A DNA stretch of 13,610 nucleotides from Chitinophagia bacterium (GCA_010027295.1 RGVM01000020.1:1-13610), one strand, 5' to 3'; numbered from the stretch's first letter, positions 1 through 7,276 are shown. Notes: generated by a model from the sequence alone, not told the origin. Program-made: numbers and translations.

Positions 1-1
1 A

Positions 2-622
2 CAGACAGAGGGCCGCAACGACATGGGCCTCCGCGACGCCGAGGGTAGGCCCATCCTACGGATGATCCTAGAGGCCGCCGCCTCTCCGCAGGGCGGCGGA
101 TGGGTCCATTACCTATACCCCGAACCAGGGGGCGTCATACCGGTATGGAAGTCGAGCTATGTACGCAGGGTCACATTTCCCGACGGTCGCACCCATGTGG
201 TCGGAAGCGGCATCTATCGTATGAGGATGGATGCCGGACTGGTGGAGGATCTCGTGCAAAGGGCCTCCACCCTGGTTGCGGCAAAGGGCCGGGGGGCATT
301 CCCCATCCTGCGCGACAGGAAGGGACCCTTCGCGTTCATGGATACCTATGTGTTCGTCGAGACTCCGTCCGGACTTGAACTGGTGAATCCCGTTCACCCC
401 TTCCTCGAGGGTCGATATCTGGTGGGCATGAAGGACCTCGGCGGACACGACCTCGTGCGCGAGGAGATCGATGCGGCCATACGTCAGGGTGATGCCTGGG
501 TTGAGGGGACCTGGTACAGACCCGGAGACAACGTCCCTGCCCGAAAGCGAACCTTTGTCAGGAGGACTGTCCACGACGGGGAGGTGTACATCGTGGGCTC
601 GGGCTACTATGTGGAGGAGTGA
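2..622 (+). CDS. Cache-domain protein, two Cache units, 5'-truncated
   Basis: The frame is open to the window's left edge: seven codons (Q-T-E-G-R-N-D) precede the first ATG at 23, so that ATG is probably internal and the true start lies outside. Two copies of a Cache-type signature are visible. The first is G-G-W-V-H-Y-L-Y-P followed by K-S-S-Y-V and V-V-G-S-G-I-Y (about residues 25-65 counted from the ATG at 23). The second is W-V-E-G-T-W-Y-R-P, then R-K-R-T-F-V and V-G-S-G-Y-Y near the C-terminus. Cache domains are extracytoplasmic small-molecule sensor folds, usually periplasmic. This one ends six residues after the second signature, with no transmembrane helix, HAMP, kinase or chemotaxis output domain, so it looks like a free periplasmic or lipid-anchored ligand-binding protein rather than a complete receptor. 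The N-terminus is missing, so no signal peptide can be assessed. Family confidence is good; the ligand is unknown. Confidence 0.72.
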   Translation, partial: QTEGRNDMGLRDAEGRPILRMILEAAASPQGGGWVHYLYPEPGGVIPVWKSSYVRRVTFPDGRTHVVGSGIYRMRMDAGLVEDLVQRASTLVAAKGRGAFPILRDRKGPFAFMDTYVFVETPSGLELVNPVHPFLEGRYLVGMKDLGGHDLVREEIDAAIRQGDAWVEGTWYRPGDNVPARKRTFVRRTVHDGEVYIVGSGYYVEE

Positions 623-796
623 GACGCGGTTTCCCGCTGCAGGACGGAGGCGGTGACTGCCCGTCCGGTCCTCTTCAGGCAGGCGGCATGGGGTTTCTGT
701 ATCGTCTTTGCCTCTTCAGGTCATTCATCCTTGACGATTTTTTGTGGAAAAAATGCGTTTTGATGTGTATATCTATGCTTCTTCAGCAATTCTTCA

Positions 797-804
797 TATA
801 TTTG
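797..804 (+). promoter_or_regulatory. Candidate Bacteroidota -7 promoter element
   Basis: TATATTTG matches the Bacteroidota sigma-factor -7 consensus TAnnTTTG exactly. No well-spaced TTG/TTTG -33 element is present; the nearest, TTTG at 759-762, is 34 nt upstream, which is too far. If used, it would give a leader of about 100 nt containing the hairpin at 812-836. Confidence 0.3.
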
Positions 805-811
805 AAAGTTC

Positions 812-836
812 CAATATGCGCAATGCGCTTATATTG
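812..836. promoter_or_regulatory. Operator-like inverted repeat / hairpin
   Basis: The left arm CAATATGCGC (812-821) pairs over 10 bp with the right arm (825-836), with loop AAT and a 2-nt TT bulge. It lies 7 nt after the candidate -7 element, so it could be a repressor site at the transcription start or a stem-loop in the leader RNA. The pairing is seen directly; the function is inferred. Confidence 0.4.
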
Positions 837-892
837 CATGAGTCATTGGGGAAAAACCATTATCCCAGATGTGGATGAAAGGTTGCTCTTCC

Positions 893-900
893 AAAACAAC
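893..900 (+). promoter_or_regulatory. AAAACAAC start-codon leader
   Basis: AAAACAAC ends 8 nt before the ATG at 909. The same octamer precedes the starts at 2631 and 7277. There is no Shine-Dalgarno sequence here, so this A/C-rich leader is the likely translation-start context. Confidence 0.45.
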
Positions 901-908
901 GTACCCGT

Positions 909-2081
909 ATGAATACATTTTCAACGACCCGAAAGGGCCGGTCCTTCTCTCTTGCCGTGGCGTCTCCTTCCAGGATTGTCCTGAAAAAGGTCGCCGGCGA
1001 TTTCGATGAAAGCATATCGGCGGCGCTGCGTTTCCTTCGTTCACGTCAAAGGCGCAATGGCGGTTTCAACGTCTATCGGGCGTCTTCCCTTGGTTTCGAG
1101 AACTGGGACCTTCGCCACTCATCCATGGAGGGTTTCAGAGTACAGTTCAGCAATGAAGGCGACCAGGTGCTCCCTGCGCTAATGATTGGCAGGTCTTTGT
1201 TGCACCTATCCGCTTATGAGGATGCGGAGAGGATCCTTCGTAAGATCACCGGTTACATATGGGCGAACCGGCTTCCGGGGTCCCTTTGGAAGAACAACCG
1301 TTGTCCGGACGGTATGACACGCTCCATGCCGGTGGACATCCAGTCAACTGCCATGGCCCTTTCCTTTCTTCGGGAGAGGGGGGAGTCGGTCAAGGTCCCG
1401 CGAGGCACCCTTTTCAGCAACCGGGATAGGCAGGGCTTGTTCCACACGTTTTTGATGTTTCGCCGGGGGGTGAAGCCCTCTCTAGGATACTGGAGGGCCG
1501 TATGGTCTTTGGCATGTCATCGTGCCGTGATGTCCCTATTCGGAAAGGCGCCCGGCATCCTGCGCGACGATGTGTCCGTACCCATGAACGCATACATGTT
1601 GCAGCTGTTGGGGGAATGCCCTGCCACAGAACCCATTGTCGAAGCCCTGAAGCGCATGATCTCCGAAGGGACGGAGGGCGACAGGTATGGATGGTATCGC
1701 GACGCCTTCACCGTGTACCGGCATATCTCTACCGCTTGCCGCATGGGAGTAGAAGGGTTGGAGGAACTTCGGGACACCATCGTTGACAGGGTCTTCGCCA
1801 GTTACCGACCTGATGGATCCTTCAACGGAGAGGTGACGGACACCGCCAGGGCTATTTGCATATTGCTTGACTTCGGCGTGGAAGACAGCAGGATCCTTCG
1901 GAGTGCCTTATGGCTATTGTCCAAGCAGAACGAGGACGGATCCTGGGATAGGCGTGCCGCCTACTTTGACGCGGGCAAGAGCGATACGGTCGTGTCATTC
2001 GGGTCGGAGGACATCGTCACGGCACTATGCCTGGAAGCCGTTTGCCGCAGTATCGGCGGGAAGGCCGGGGAGCAGCCCTAA
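909..2081 (+). CDS. Prenyltransferase/squalene-cyclase repeat (alpha/alpha-toroid) protein
   Basis: A 390-residue protein built of repeated helical hairpins with QW-like motifs: A-L-R-F-L-R-S-R-Q...N-G-G-F near 39-53, Y-R-P-D-G-S-F-N followed by D-T-A-R-A-I near 299-316, and L-S-K-Q-N-E-D-G-S-W-D near 337-347. These are typical of the toroid fold shared by squalene-hopene cyclases, class II terpene cyclases and protein prenyltransferase beta subunits. Where class II cyclases carry the acid motif DxDD-T, this protein has P-V-D-I-Q-S-T-A (about 141-148), so the usual catalytic acid is not preserved and classical protonation-driven cyclisation is doubtful. It is far shorter than a full squalene-hopene cyclase (roughly 600+ residues). 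No signal peptide is evident. The ATG at 909 is chosen because it follows the AAAACAAC leader. The gene is less GC-rich than those after 2631. It converges on the DUF1801 gene, 13 bp away. Substrate unknown. Confidence 0.65.
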   Translation: MNTFSTTRKGRSFSLAVASPSRIVLKKVAGDFDESISAALRFLRSRQRRNGGFNVYRASSLGFENWDLRHSSMEGFRVQFSNEGDQVLPALMIGRSLLHLSAYEDAERILRKITGYIWANRLPGSLWKNNRCPDGMTRSMPVDIQSTAMALSFLRERGESVKVPRGTLFSNRDRQGLFHTFLMFRRGVKPSLGYWRAVWSLACHRAVMSLFGKAPGILRDDVSVPMNAYMLQLLGECPATEPIVEALKRMISEGTEGDRYGWYRDAFTVYRHISTACRMGVEGLEELRDTIVDRVFASYRPDGSFNGEVTDTARAICILLDFGVEDSRILRSALWLLSKQNEDGSWDRRAAYFDAGKSDTVVSFGSEDIVTALCLEAVCRSIGGKAGEQP

Positions 2082-2094
2082 CAGGCATTCCGCC

Positions 2095-2487
2095 TCATCC
2101 CGTTGGTTGAGCCCCATTCTGTCCCTTCGATTTTTCGGAACAGATGATGTCTGCCCTGAAAGCGACCATCCTGCGGATCAGGTCAAGTGGCAGTGGGCCG
2201 TCCAATGGGAACTGGACCGAGCCCTTGCCGGTCTTGTACATCGACAGCTCGGCTGCAAAGGCCTCGTGGCAAGAAGGAGTGGCGTAAAATCCGATGTGTC
2301 TGGCATATGCGGCAAAAAATGCCAGATGTTTACCGTTCAGTTTGTAGGCGGGCATGCTGTAGGAGATGCCCTCCACGGCCTCCGGCGCTGTGGCCCTGAT
2401 AATGTCTCTAAGCTTCGTCAGCATTCGGCCCACCGTTTGGGAATGCTCGGATATGTACTCATCTACGGAAGCTGCGGCCTTTCGCAT
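2095..2487 (-). CDS. DUF1801 domain protein (YdhG-like)
   Basis: A 130-residue cytoplasmic protein with the DUF1801 pattern: V-D-E-Y-I near the N-terminus (8-12), A-P-E-A-V-E-G-I-S-Y-S-M-P-A-Y-K at about 34-49, H-I-G-F-Y at 64-68, and a C-terminal S-V-Q-F-P-L-D-G-P-L-P block around 90-100 followed by L-I-R-R-M-V. Members resemble the frataxin-like fold of the YdhG/YdeI group; some are called iron-chaperone-like, but the biochemical role is not established. The length is normal for the family. The minus-strand start is preceded by ATCAAACGACAG, a variant of the A/C-rich leader seen at the other starts. It converges with the toroid gene and is divergent from the M28 peptidase gene, with 143 bp between the starts. 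The family is confident; the function is not. Confidence 0.85.
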   Translation of the reverse strand: MRKAAASVDEYISEHSQTVGRMLTKLRDIIRATAPEAVEGISYSMPAYKLNGKHLAFFAAYARHIGFYATPSCHEAFAAELSMYKTGKGSVQFPLDGPLPLDLIRRMVAFRADIICSEKSKGQNGAQPTG

Positions 2488-2630
2488 CTGTCGTTTGATT
2501 TATGGGCATCAAAGTAATCAATTGCCGCGATTGCTTTACACGACTTTAGGAATCCGGTTGGACAACGCAGTCTCCAGCATATTTGCCTTTGATGTTCCCC
2601 ATCTTGCTTACATTTATCAAAACAACCTTC
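2488..2630. promoter_or_regulatory. Divergent intergenic region with candidate promoter for the M28 gene
   Basis: This stretch separates two divergent genes and must hold both promoters. For the + direction, TTG at 2558-2560 and CATATTTG at 2578-2585 (one mismatch to TAnnTTTG, 17 nt spacing) form a plausible Bacteroidota -33/-7 pair 45 nt before the ATG at 2631. No clear element was found for the minus direction. Confidence 0.35.
2619..2626 (+). promoter_or_regulatory. AAAACAAC start-codon leader
   Basis: AAAACAAC ends 4 nt before the ATG at 2631 (context TCAAAACAACCTTCATG). It decides this start over the in-frame TTG at 2583 and ATG at 2592, because a good signal peptide begins immediately after 2631. 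Confidence 0.5.
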
Positions 2631-4184
2631 ATGAAAAGGCGGATGGCCCTTTTTGCCGTGTCGAACCTGTTGCTCGCCGGCTTTCTACATGCTCAGACAG
2701 AAAAAGTGGATGAAACCATGGTGGCCCGTATCCGGGAAGAAGGCATGGCCCGCTCCCAGGTCATGGACATCGCCTTCCACCTGACCGACCTCTCGGGTCC
2801 CCGTCTGGCCAACTCCCCCGGCTACGGCCGTGCCGCCGCCTATGCGGTCTCGGCGCTCAGCGGCTGGGGACTTTCTGCCGCCCGACAGGAGCCCTGGGGC
2901 GAATTCGGCAAGGGTTGGGAGCTGGAGCGCATGTACCTCGCCATGACGACGCCCTACTACAAGCCCATCATGGCCTATCCCAAGACCTGGACCTCCGGGA
3001 CCCGCCGCCAGCGCTCGGCCGAGCTCATCGTCGTGGATATCAAGGACTCCGTATCGCTGCAGGCCTACCGGGGCCGGCTCAAGGGCCGCATCGTCATTCC
3101 CGACATGCCCGTGAAGTATGAACATAGCTTCCGGCCCGACGCCGAGCGGTATACCGGCGAACAGCTGGAGCGCATGGCACAGGCCCGCGGAGGCGCGCAA
3201 CAGCGGCAGCCGCGAGATACCGCACAGATGCGGCGTATGCGCGAGCAGATGATGCGCGGTGTCGGTCCGCAGCGGGTGCTCAACATCCTCAAGGAAATGG
3301 CCAGGGCGGAAGGCGCGCTGGGCATGCTCACCAGCTCCGTCCGCAACCATGACGGCACCGTATTCGCCCAGGGGGGCGGCTCCTACAAGGGCACGGACCC
3401 CGAGAACTTCCTCGACATGGCCGTCGGGCTCGAGGACTACAATTCGCTCCTCCGCATCGCCAAATCGGGTGCCCCGGTCAAGATGGACATCGACGTGCGC
3501 ACCCGTTTTCAGACCTCCGACCTGCAGGGCTACAACGTGATCGCCGAGATCCCGGGCACGGACCCCGTGCTGAAGGACGAGGTCGTCATGGTGGGCGCCC
3601 ACCTCGACTCCTGGCAGGCGGGTACCGGCGCCACCGACAACGCCGCCGGCTCCGCCGTCATGATGGAGGCGATGCGCATCCTGAAGGCGCTGGGCGTTTC
3701 CACCCGGCGCACTATTCGCATTGGCCTCTGGAGTGCTGAGGAGCAAGGCTTACTCGGTTCACGCGGGTACGTGGCTAACACCTTCGGGGGAGCCTCCGGT
3801 AAGCCCCGCACGGCCGCCCATGACAAGTTTTCCGGCTATTTCAACATCGACAACGGCACGGGACGCATCCGCGGTATCTACCTTCAGGGCAACGAGGCCT
3901 GCCGATCCATCTTCTCAGCCTGGCTGGAACCCTTCCGCGACCTGGGGGCGACCACCGTCACCATCTCCAACACGGGCGGTACCGACCACCAATCGTTCGA
4001 CGCAGTCGGACTACCGGGCTTCCAGTTCATACAGGACCCCGTCGAGTATGACACGCGCACGCACCACAGCAACATGGACCTCTACGACCATCTCATCGAG
4101 GCCGACCTGAAACAGATCGCCACCATCGTGGCATCCTTCGTCTACCATGCTGCCCAGCGCGACGAGAAGCTGCCCAGGAAGTGA
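2631..4184 (+). CDS. Exported M28-family zinc metallopeptidase
   Basis: A 517-residue protein with a Sec signal peptide (M-K-R-R, hydrophobic core, then G-F-L-H-A before Q22). The catalytic M28 domain is clear in the C-terminal half: A-H-L-D-S (H324), A-T-D-N-A-A-G-S (D336), W-S-A-E-E-Q-G (E370 catalytic base, E371 ligand), F-N-I-D-N-G-T-G (D407) and T-H-H-S-N-M-D (H478/H479), which supplies the expected two-zinc site. Residues ~110-280 form a PA-like inserted domain that includes a stretch of about 30 residues (180-212) very rich in Arg, Gln and Met. M28 enzymes of this type are aminopeptidases or carboxypeptidases acting on peptides in the periplasm or outside the cell. An earlier in-frame start at 2583 would add 16 residues and spoil the signal peptide. 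The downstream SBF carrier begins 67 bp later on the same strand and may be co-transcribed. Peptide specificity cannot be read from sequence. Confidence 0.92.
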   Translation: MKRRMALFAVSNLLLAGFLHAQTEKVDETMVARIREEGMARSQVMDIAFHLTDLSGPRLANSPGYGRAAAYAVSALSGWGLSAARQEPWGEFGKGWELERMYLAMTTPYYKPIMAYPKTWTSGTRRQRSAELIVVDIKDSVSLQAYRGRLKGRIVIPDMPVKYEHSFRPDAERYTGEQLERMAQARGGAQQRQPRDTAQMRRMREQMMRGVGPQRVLNILKEMARAEGALGMLTSSVRNHDGTVFAQGGGSYKGTDPENFLDMAVGLEDYNSLLRIAKSGAPVKMDIDVRTRFQTSDLQGYNVIAEIPGTDPVLKDEVVMVGAHLDSWQAGTGATDNAAGSAVMMEAMRILKALGVSTRRTIRIGLWSAEEQGLLGSRGYVANTFGGASGKPRTAAHDKFSGYFNIDNGTGRIRGIYLQGNEACRSIFSAWLEPFRDLGATTVTISNTGGTDHQSFDAVGLPGFQFIQDPVEYDTRTHHSNMDLYDHLIEADLKQIATIVASFVYHAAQRDEKLPRK

Positions 4185-4251
4185 GCGGCGAAATCCCCCA
4201 TCATCCGACCCAATACAATACCTTTTCTTGGACTCCCTGTAACCGACACGC

Positions 4252-5355
4252 ATGAAAGGTAACAACCTCCACAAGGCGGCCTGGGCCTTCTCCGCCGCAT
4301 CCTTCCTCGCCACTGCATACTTCGGGCTGACGGGCCGTCTCTCCGAGGCCGGCCCGCTGGCCACCTTCTTCTTCGCCTCTCTCGCACTGGCCTTCCGGGG
4401 CAGTGAGGGCCTCAAGGGTTTCTCCTTCACCATGCTCATCTTCGGGGCAGTGACACTCTCGCTCTATTACCCGCAATACTTTACGGAATGGGGCGGGTTC
4501 AAGCTCTCGGGCCTGATCATCCCGCTCGTGCAGATTATCATGTTCGGCATGGGCACCTCCATGAGTGTGAACGACTTCGCTGCGGTGGTCAAGTCGCCCA
4601 AGGGCGTGCTGATCGGAGTGGCGTTGCAGTTCCTGGTAATGCCCTCCCTGGGCTTTCTCCTCGCCAACATCAGCGGCTTCGAGCCCGAGATAGCGGCCGG
4701 CATCATCCTGATCGGCTGCTCACCCAGCGGACTGGCTTCGAATGTCATGTCCTTCCTCGCGAAGGCCAATGTGCCACTGTCGCTGACGGTGACGGCCATC
4801 TGCACGCTCATCGCACCCTTCATGACACCATTCCTGATGAAGCAGCTGGCCGGCACCTATGTGTCTATCGACATGTGGAAGATGATGCTCGACATCTCAA
4901 AGATGATTCTTATCCCGATTGGGGCGGGGCTTGTCTTCAACCGGCTGTTGTCCGGCCGCATCGGTTGGCTCGACAAGGCCATGCCGCTCGTCTCGATGGC
5001 CGCCATCGCCATGATCATCGTCGTCATTACCGCTGCGGGCCGCGACAGCCTCTTGAGCATCGGGCCATTGCTGATCTTGCTCGTGTTCGTACACAACACG
5101 ATGGGCTACCTCCTGGGTTTTTGGTTCTCCAGGCTGCTGGGCCTGCCCGAGCGCGACAGTCGCACGGTGGCCCTGGAAGTGGGGATGCAGAACGGTGGCC
5201 TGGCTTCCGGTATCGCAAAGGAGATGGGCAAGATTGCGACCGTCGGCCTGGCGGCGGCCGTCTTCGGGCCACTCATGAACATCACCGGATCCATCCTGGC
5301 ATCGTACTGGCACAAACGCCCGCCCGCCGGCTATGAGGAGGCGAGCGGGCACTGA
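4252..5355 (+). CDS. Bile acid:Na+ symporter (SBF/BASS) family transporter
   Basis: A 367-residue, strongly hydrophobic inner-membrane protein. Family signatures are G-C-S-P-S-G-L-A-S-N-V-M-S (155-167) and E-V-G-M-Q-N-G-G-L-A (309-318), the two crossover regions that bind Na+ and substrate in BASS carriers. About three hydrophobic segments in the first ~75 residues (around 10-27, 33-48, 57-73) precede the canonical core, which starts near residue 84. The C-terminus is short and polar. The family moves bile acids in animals and diverse organic anions in bacteria, such as pyruvate- or pantoate-like acids, so bile-acid transport should not be assumed. It lies 67 bp after the M28 peptidase gene on the same strand and ends 8 bp before the convergent CocE-type gene. 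The ATG at 4252 has an A/C-rich upstream region but no exact AAAACAAC octamer. The family is very secure; the substrate is unknown. Confidence 0.93.
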   Translation: MKGNNLHKAAWAFSAASFLATAYFGLTGRLSEAGPLATFFFASLALAFRGSEGLKGFSFTMLIFGAVTLSLYYPQYFTEWGGFKLSGLIIPLVQIIMFGMGTSMSVNDFAAVVKSPKGVLIGVALQFLVMPSLGFLLANISGFEPEIAAGIILIGCSPSGLASNVMSFLAKANVPLSLTVTAICTLIAPFMTPFLMKQLAGTYVSIDMWKMMLDISKMILIPIGAGLVFNRLLSGRIGWLDKAMPLVSMAAIAMIIVVITAAGRDSLLSIGPLLILLVFVHNTMGYLLGFWFSRLLGLPERDSRTVALEVGMQNGGLASGIAKEMGKIATVGLAAAVFGPLMNITGSILASYWHKRPPAGYEEASGH

Positions 5356-5378
5356 GTGCCGCGTCAGAATCCCGGCAC
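5345..5378. terminator. Candidate bidirectional terminator hairpins at a convergent junction
   Basis: Two mutually exclusive hairpins overlap the 8-bp gap between convergent stops. GGCAC/GTGCC (5348-5352 with 5356-5360) has the SBF stop codon TGA as its loop; GTGCCG/CGGCAC (5356-5361 with 5373-5378) has an 11-nt loop. Neither is followed by a T-tract in either direction, so intrinsic termination is uncertain. Confidence 0.25.
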
Positions 5379-7169
5379 TACGGGTAGTATGATGGTGCTG
5401 GTCGTCGCTCCTCCCTGGTATACCGTCTGCTGGGCCACGCGGAGTCTCATGCCCGTCCCCAGCGCCTCTCCGGTATTGGGGTTCCTGTCGAACTGGGGGA
5501 AATTGCTCGAGGTGATGTCCACCCTGATGCGGTGGCCCTTTTGGAACACGTTGGCGGTCCCGGTGAGTTCGATGTCGTACCGGTATGTCATGCCCGGTTC
5601 GAGCAGGCTGACCTTGTCCAGGCCCTTGTGGAAGCGCGCGCGCAGGATGCCCTCGGAGACGGGCATGGACCGTCCGTCGGGGTGAACGTCGATCAGTTTC
5701 ACCATCCAGTCCGTATCGGGCCCGTCGGTCGCCGCGAACAGCCGCATGCGCACGGGGCCGGCCACCGCCAGGTCTTCTTTGAGGGTGTCTGACGTGTAGA
5801 CGAGCACGTCCTGTCGCTTCTCGAGGGGCCGTTGGTCGCGGGGCCCCGCAAGGGTTGGGCTTCCGCAGCAGTTGTTGCCGCCCAGGGTCGGTACGGGATT
5901 GGAGGGGTCGTAGCGGTACCTGTCGGCGGAGGCTTTGGCGGGCTGGCTGAAGTCGAGGCGACCTCCGCCGGGCTTGGCCGACCCGTTGCCGGCGAGGTAG
6001 AGGGGTCGATACTCGGTGCCCGGGATGGGCCAGTCCTTCTCGCTCCTCCATTTGTTGACACCCATGTAGAAGATCCTGACGGGGTCTTCCTTGTCGATCC
6101 CGTTGTCGATTCCTTTGAGGTACCTGTCGAAGAACCGTATCTCGAGGTCGGTATGGCTGACCATCGCATCCTCTCCGAAGTCCATCTCGCCAAAGGAGGT
6201 GCTGGCGCCATGTCCCCAGGGGCCGATGACCATGCGGGCGGCGGCCCTGGCTTCGGGTGTGGCGGCCTTGTTGCGCATCCCTACGTAGCCGTTGATGGTG
6301 CCGGGGAGGAAGATGTCGAACCAGCCGCCGAAAGTGTGGGCCGGTACGTTCATCCTGTCGAATCTTTCCTCGTCGCTGATGGCCTTCCAGTAGTCGTCGT
6401 AGCTCTCGTGCCGCAGCCAGTTGCGGTAGTGATCCACCGGGTAGCCGGCGCTTTGCAGGTCGCCATCCCTGAGGGGCACGTGGCGCAGGATGCTGTCGTA
6501 TCGAAGGTTGGCGGGCGCGTACGGCTCCGTGTGCCATGACTGGGGCAGCATGATGCGGTTGGGCATCCGGACCACGCCCCAGCCATAGTTGAAGCTGAGG
6601 CGGAAGGCGCCTCCCATGGTGATCCAGTTGGCGTAGATGTTGGTGGACGCCACCATGGGGAAGGCGGCCTTCAGGTGTGGTGGGCGTTCCCCCATGGCCC
6701 GCCATTGGTTGTGGCCGAGGTAGCTGCCTCCCTGCGTCCCGACACGGCCGTCAGAGAAGGGCTGTCGGGCGGCCCATTCAATGACGTCGTAGCCGTCCAG
6801 GGCCTCGTCGCGGAAGGGCTCCCAGCGTCCCTCGCTCTCGTAGCGTCCACGCGTGTCCACCATGACGACGGCGTACCCGTGTCGGGCGAACTTGAACATA
6901 TCCTGGTGCAGGTTGATCCCCTCGCGCTGCACGCCGTAGCAGGTACGTATCACGAGGGTGGGGTAGCGGCCCGGCGCCTCGGGGAGGTAGACGTCACCGT
7001 AGAGCGTCGTGTTGTCGCGCATCATGATCGACTGGTGCCGGAGGATGCGGACCTTTTCATGGAGGGGATAGCCGGGGGGCTGCGACAGGACGGGAAGGGC
7101 TGCGCATAGCATGGCGACAAGCCATACAGGCCCAAACAACTTGCGGGGAGGATTCGTGTTCATGGTCAT
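5364..7169 (-). CDS. Exported CocE/NonD family (X-Pro dipeptidyl-peptidase S15-like) hydrolase
   Basis: A 601-residue protein with a Sec signal peptide (hydrophobic stretch ~14-28, cleavage around V-L-S-Q-P). The alpha/beta-hydrolase domain shows the triad: nucleophile S149 in G-G-S-Y-L-G, D285 in G-G-W-F-D-I-F and H320 in I-G-P-W-G-H-G. The region from about 360 on is the C-terminal jelly-roll domain typical of cocaine esterase CocE, alpha-amino acid ester hydrolases and S15 peptidases (V-F-Q-K-G-H-R-I-R-V near 541-550). These enzymes hydrolyse esters, amides or acyl-amino acids; sequence alone does not separate esterase from peptidase. A second ATG two codons in (7163) is an equally good start. 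It converges with the SBF gene and is divergent from the PQQ-dehydrogenase operon, sharing a 107-bp intergenic region, so it may be controlled together with that operon. The length is normal for the family. Confidence 0.92.
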   Translation of the reverse strand: MTMNTNPPRKLFGPVWLVAMLCAALPVLSQPPGYPLHEKVRILRHQSIMMRDNTTLYGDVYLPEAPGRYPTLVIRTCYGVQREGINLHQDMFKFARHGYAVVMVDTRGRYESEGRWEPFRDEALDGYDVIEWAARQPFSDGRVGTQGGSYLGHNQWRAMGERPPHLKAAFPMVASTNIYANWITMGGAFRLSFNYGWGVVRMPNRIMLPQSWHTEPYAPANLRYDSILRHVPLRDGDLQSAGYPVDHYRNWLRHESYDDYWKAISDEERFDRMNVPAHTFGGWFDIFLPGTINGYVGMRNKAATPEARAAARMVIGPWGHGASTSFGEMDFGEDAMVSHTDLEIRFFDRYLKGIDNGIDKEDPVRIFYMGVNKWRSEKDWPIPGTEYRPLYLAGNGSAKPGGGRLDFSQPAKASADRYRYDPSNPVPTLGGNNCCGSPTLAGPRDQRPLEKRQDVLVYTSDTLKEDLAVAGPVRMRLFAATDGPDTDWMVKLIDVHPDGRSMPVSEGILRARFHKGLDKVSLLEPGMTYRYDIELTGTANVFQKGHRIRVDITSSNFPQFDRNPNTGEALGTGMRLRVAQQTVYQGGATTSTIILPVVPGF

Positions 7170-7242
7170 GGTGCTTTGAGTGCCTCAGGCGCATTTTTTT
7201 CAATGGTGGGTGAAATTAGGGATAAAGCCATATTTTCAACGA

Positions 7243-7258
7243 GCCATCCGGCCATCCG
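7243..7258 (+). repeat. Tandem octamer GCCATCCG x2
   Basis: GCCATCCG at 7243-7250 is directly repeated at 7251-7258, between the weak -7 element and the start of the operon. It could be a direct-repeat regulator site or a chance duplication. Confidence 0.4.
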
Positions 7259-7263
7259 AATCC

Positions 7264-7271
7264 AAAACAAC
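7264..7271 (+). promoter_or_regulatory. AAAACAAC start-codon leader
   Basis: AAAACAAC ends 5 nt before the GTG at 7277 and supports that non-ATG codon as the true start of the operon's first gene. Confidence 0.45.
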
Positions 7272-7276
7272 CTGTC

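Larger units (their letters stand above)
623..908. other. AT-rich intergenic region upstream of the toroid-protein gene
   Basis: No convincing gene is present. The part from about 725 to 890 is much richer in A/T than the flanking genes. It holds a possible Bacteroidota -7 element (797-804), a near-perfect inverted repeat (812-836) and an AAAACAAC leader (893-900) just before the start codon at 909. An open frame spanning 619-912 is low-complexity, overlaps the upstream stop and resembles no protein family. Confidence 0.6.
7170..7276. promoter_or_regulatory. Divergent control region between the CocE-type gene and the PQQ operon
   Basis: 107 bp separate the two divergent starts. The stretch includes an A/T-rich part (7191-7240) with CATATTTTC at 7229-7237, a weak match to the -7 element, then a tandem octamer repeat (7243-7258) and the AAAACAAC leader (7264-7271). 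No clear -33 partner is seen in either direction. Confidence 0.35.

Noticed and set aside
619..912. 97-codon open frame between the Cache and toroid genes
   Set aside because: It overlaps the upstream stop, covers the AT-rich promoter zone, has Cys/Phe-rich low-quality sequence and resembles no family.
2583..2630. Upstream TTG/ATG starts for the M28 peptidase
   Set aside because: They would put 16 hydrophobic residues before a good signal peptide; the AAAACAAC leader points to 2631.
2685..3746. 353-codon minus-strand open frame opposite the M28 peptidase
   Set aside because: Gly/His/Val-rich antisense frame caused by high GC; the plus strand carries all M28 zinc ligands.
4897..6705. 602-codon minus-strand open frame
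   Set aside because: Arg/Pro/His-rich shadow of the CocE gene in another frame on the same strand, extending across the SBF gene; no domain, and both real genes there have intact catalytic or signature motifs.
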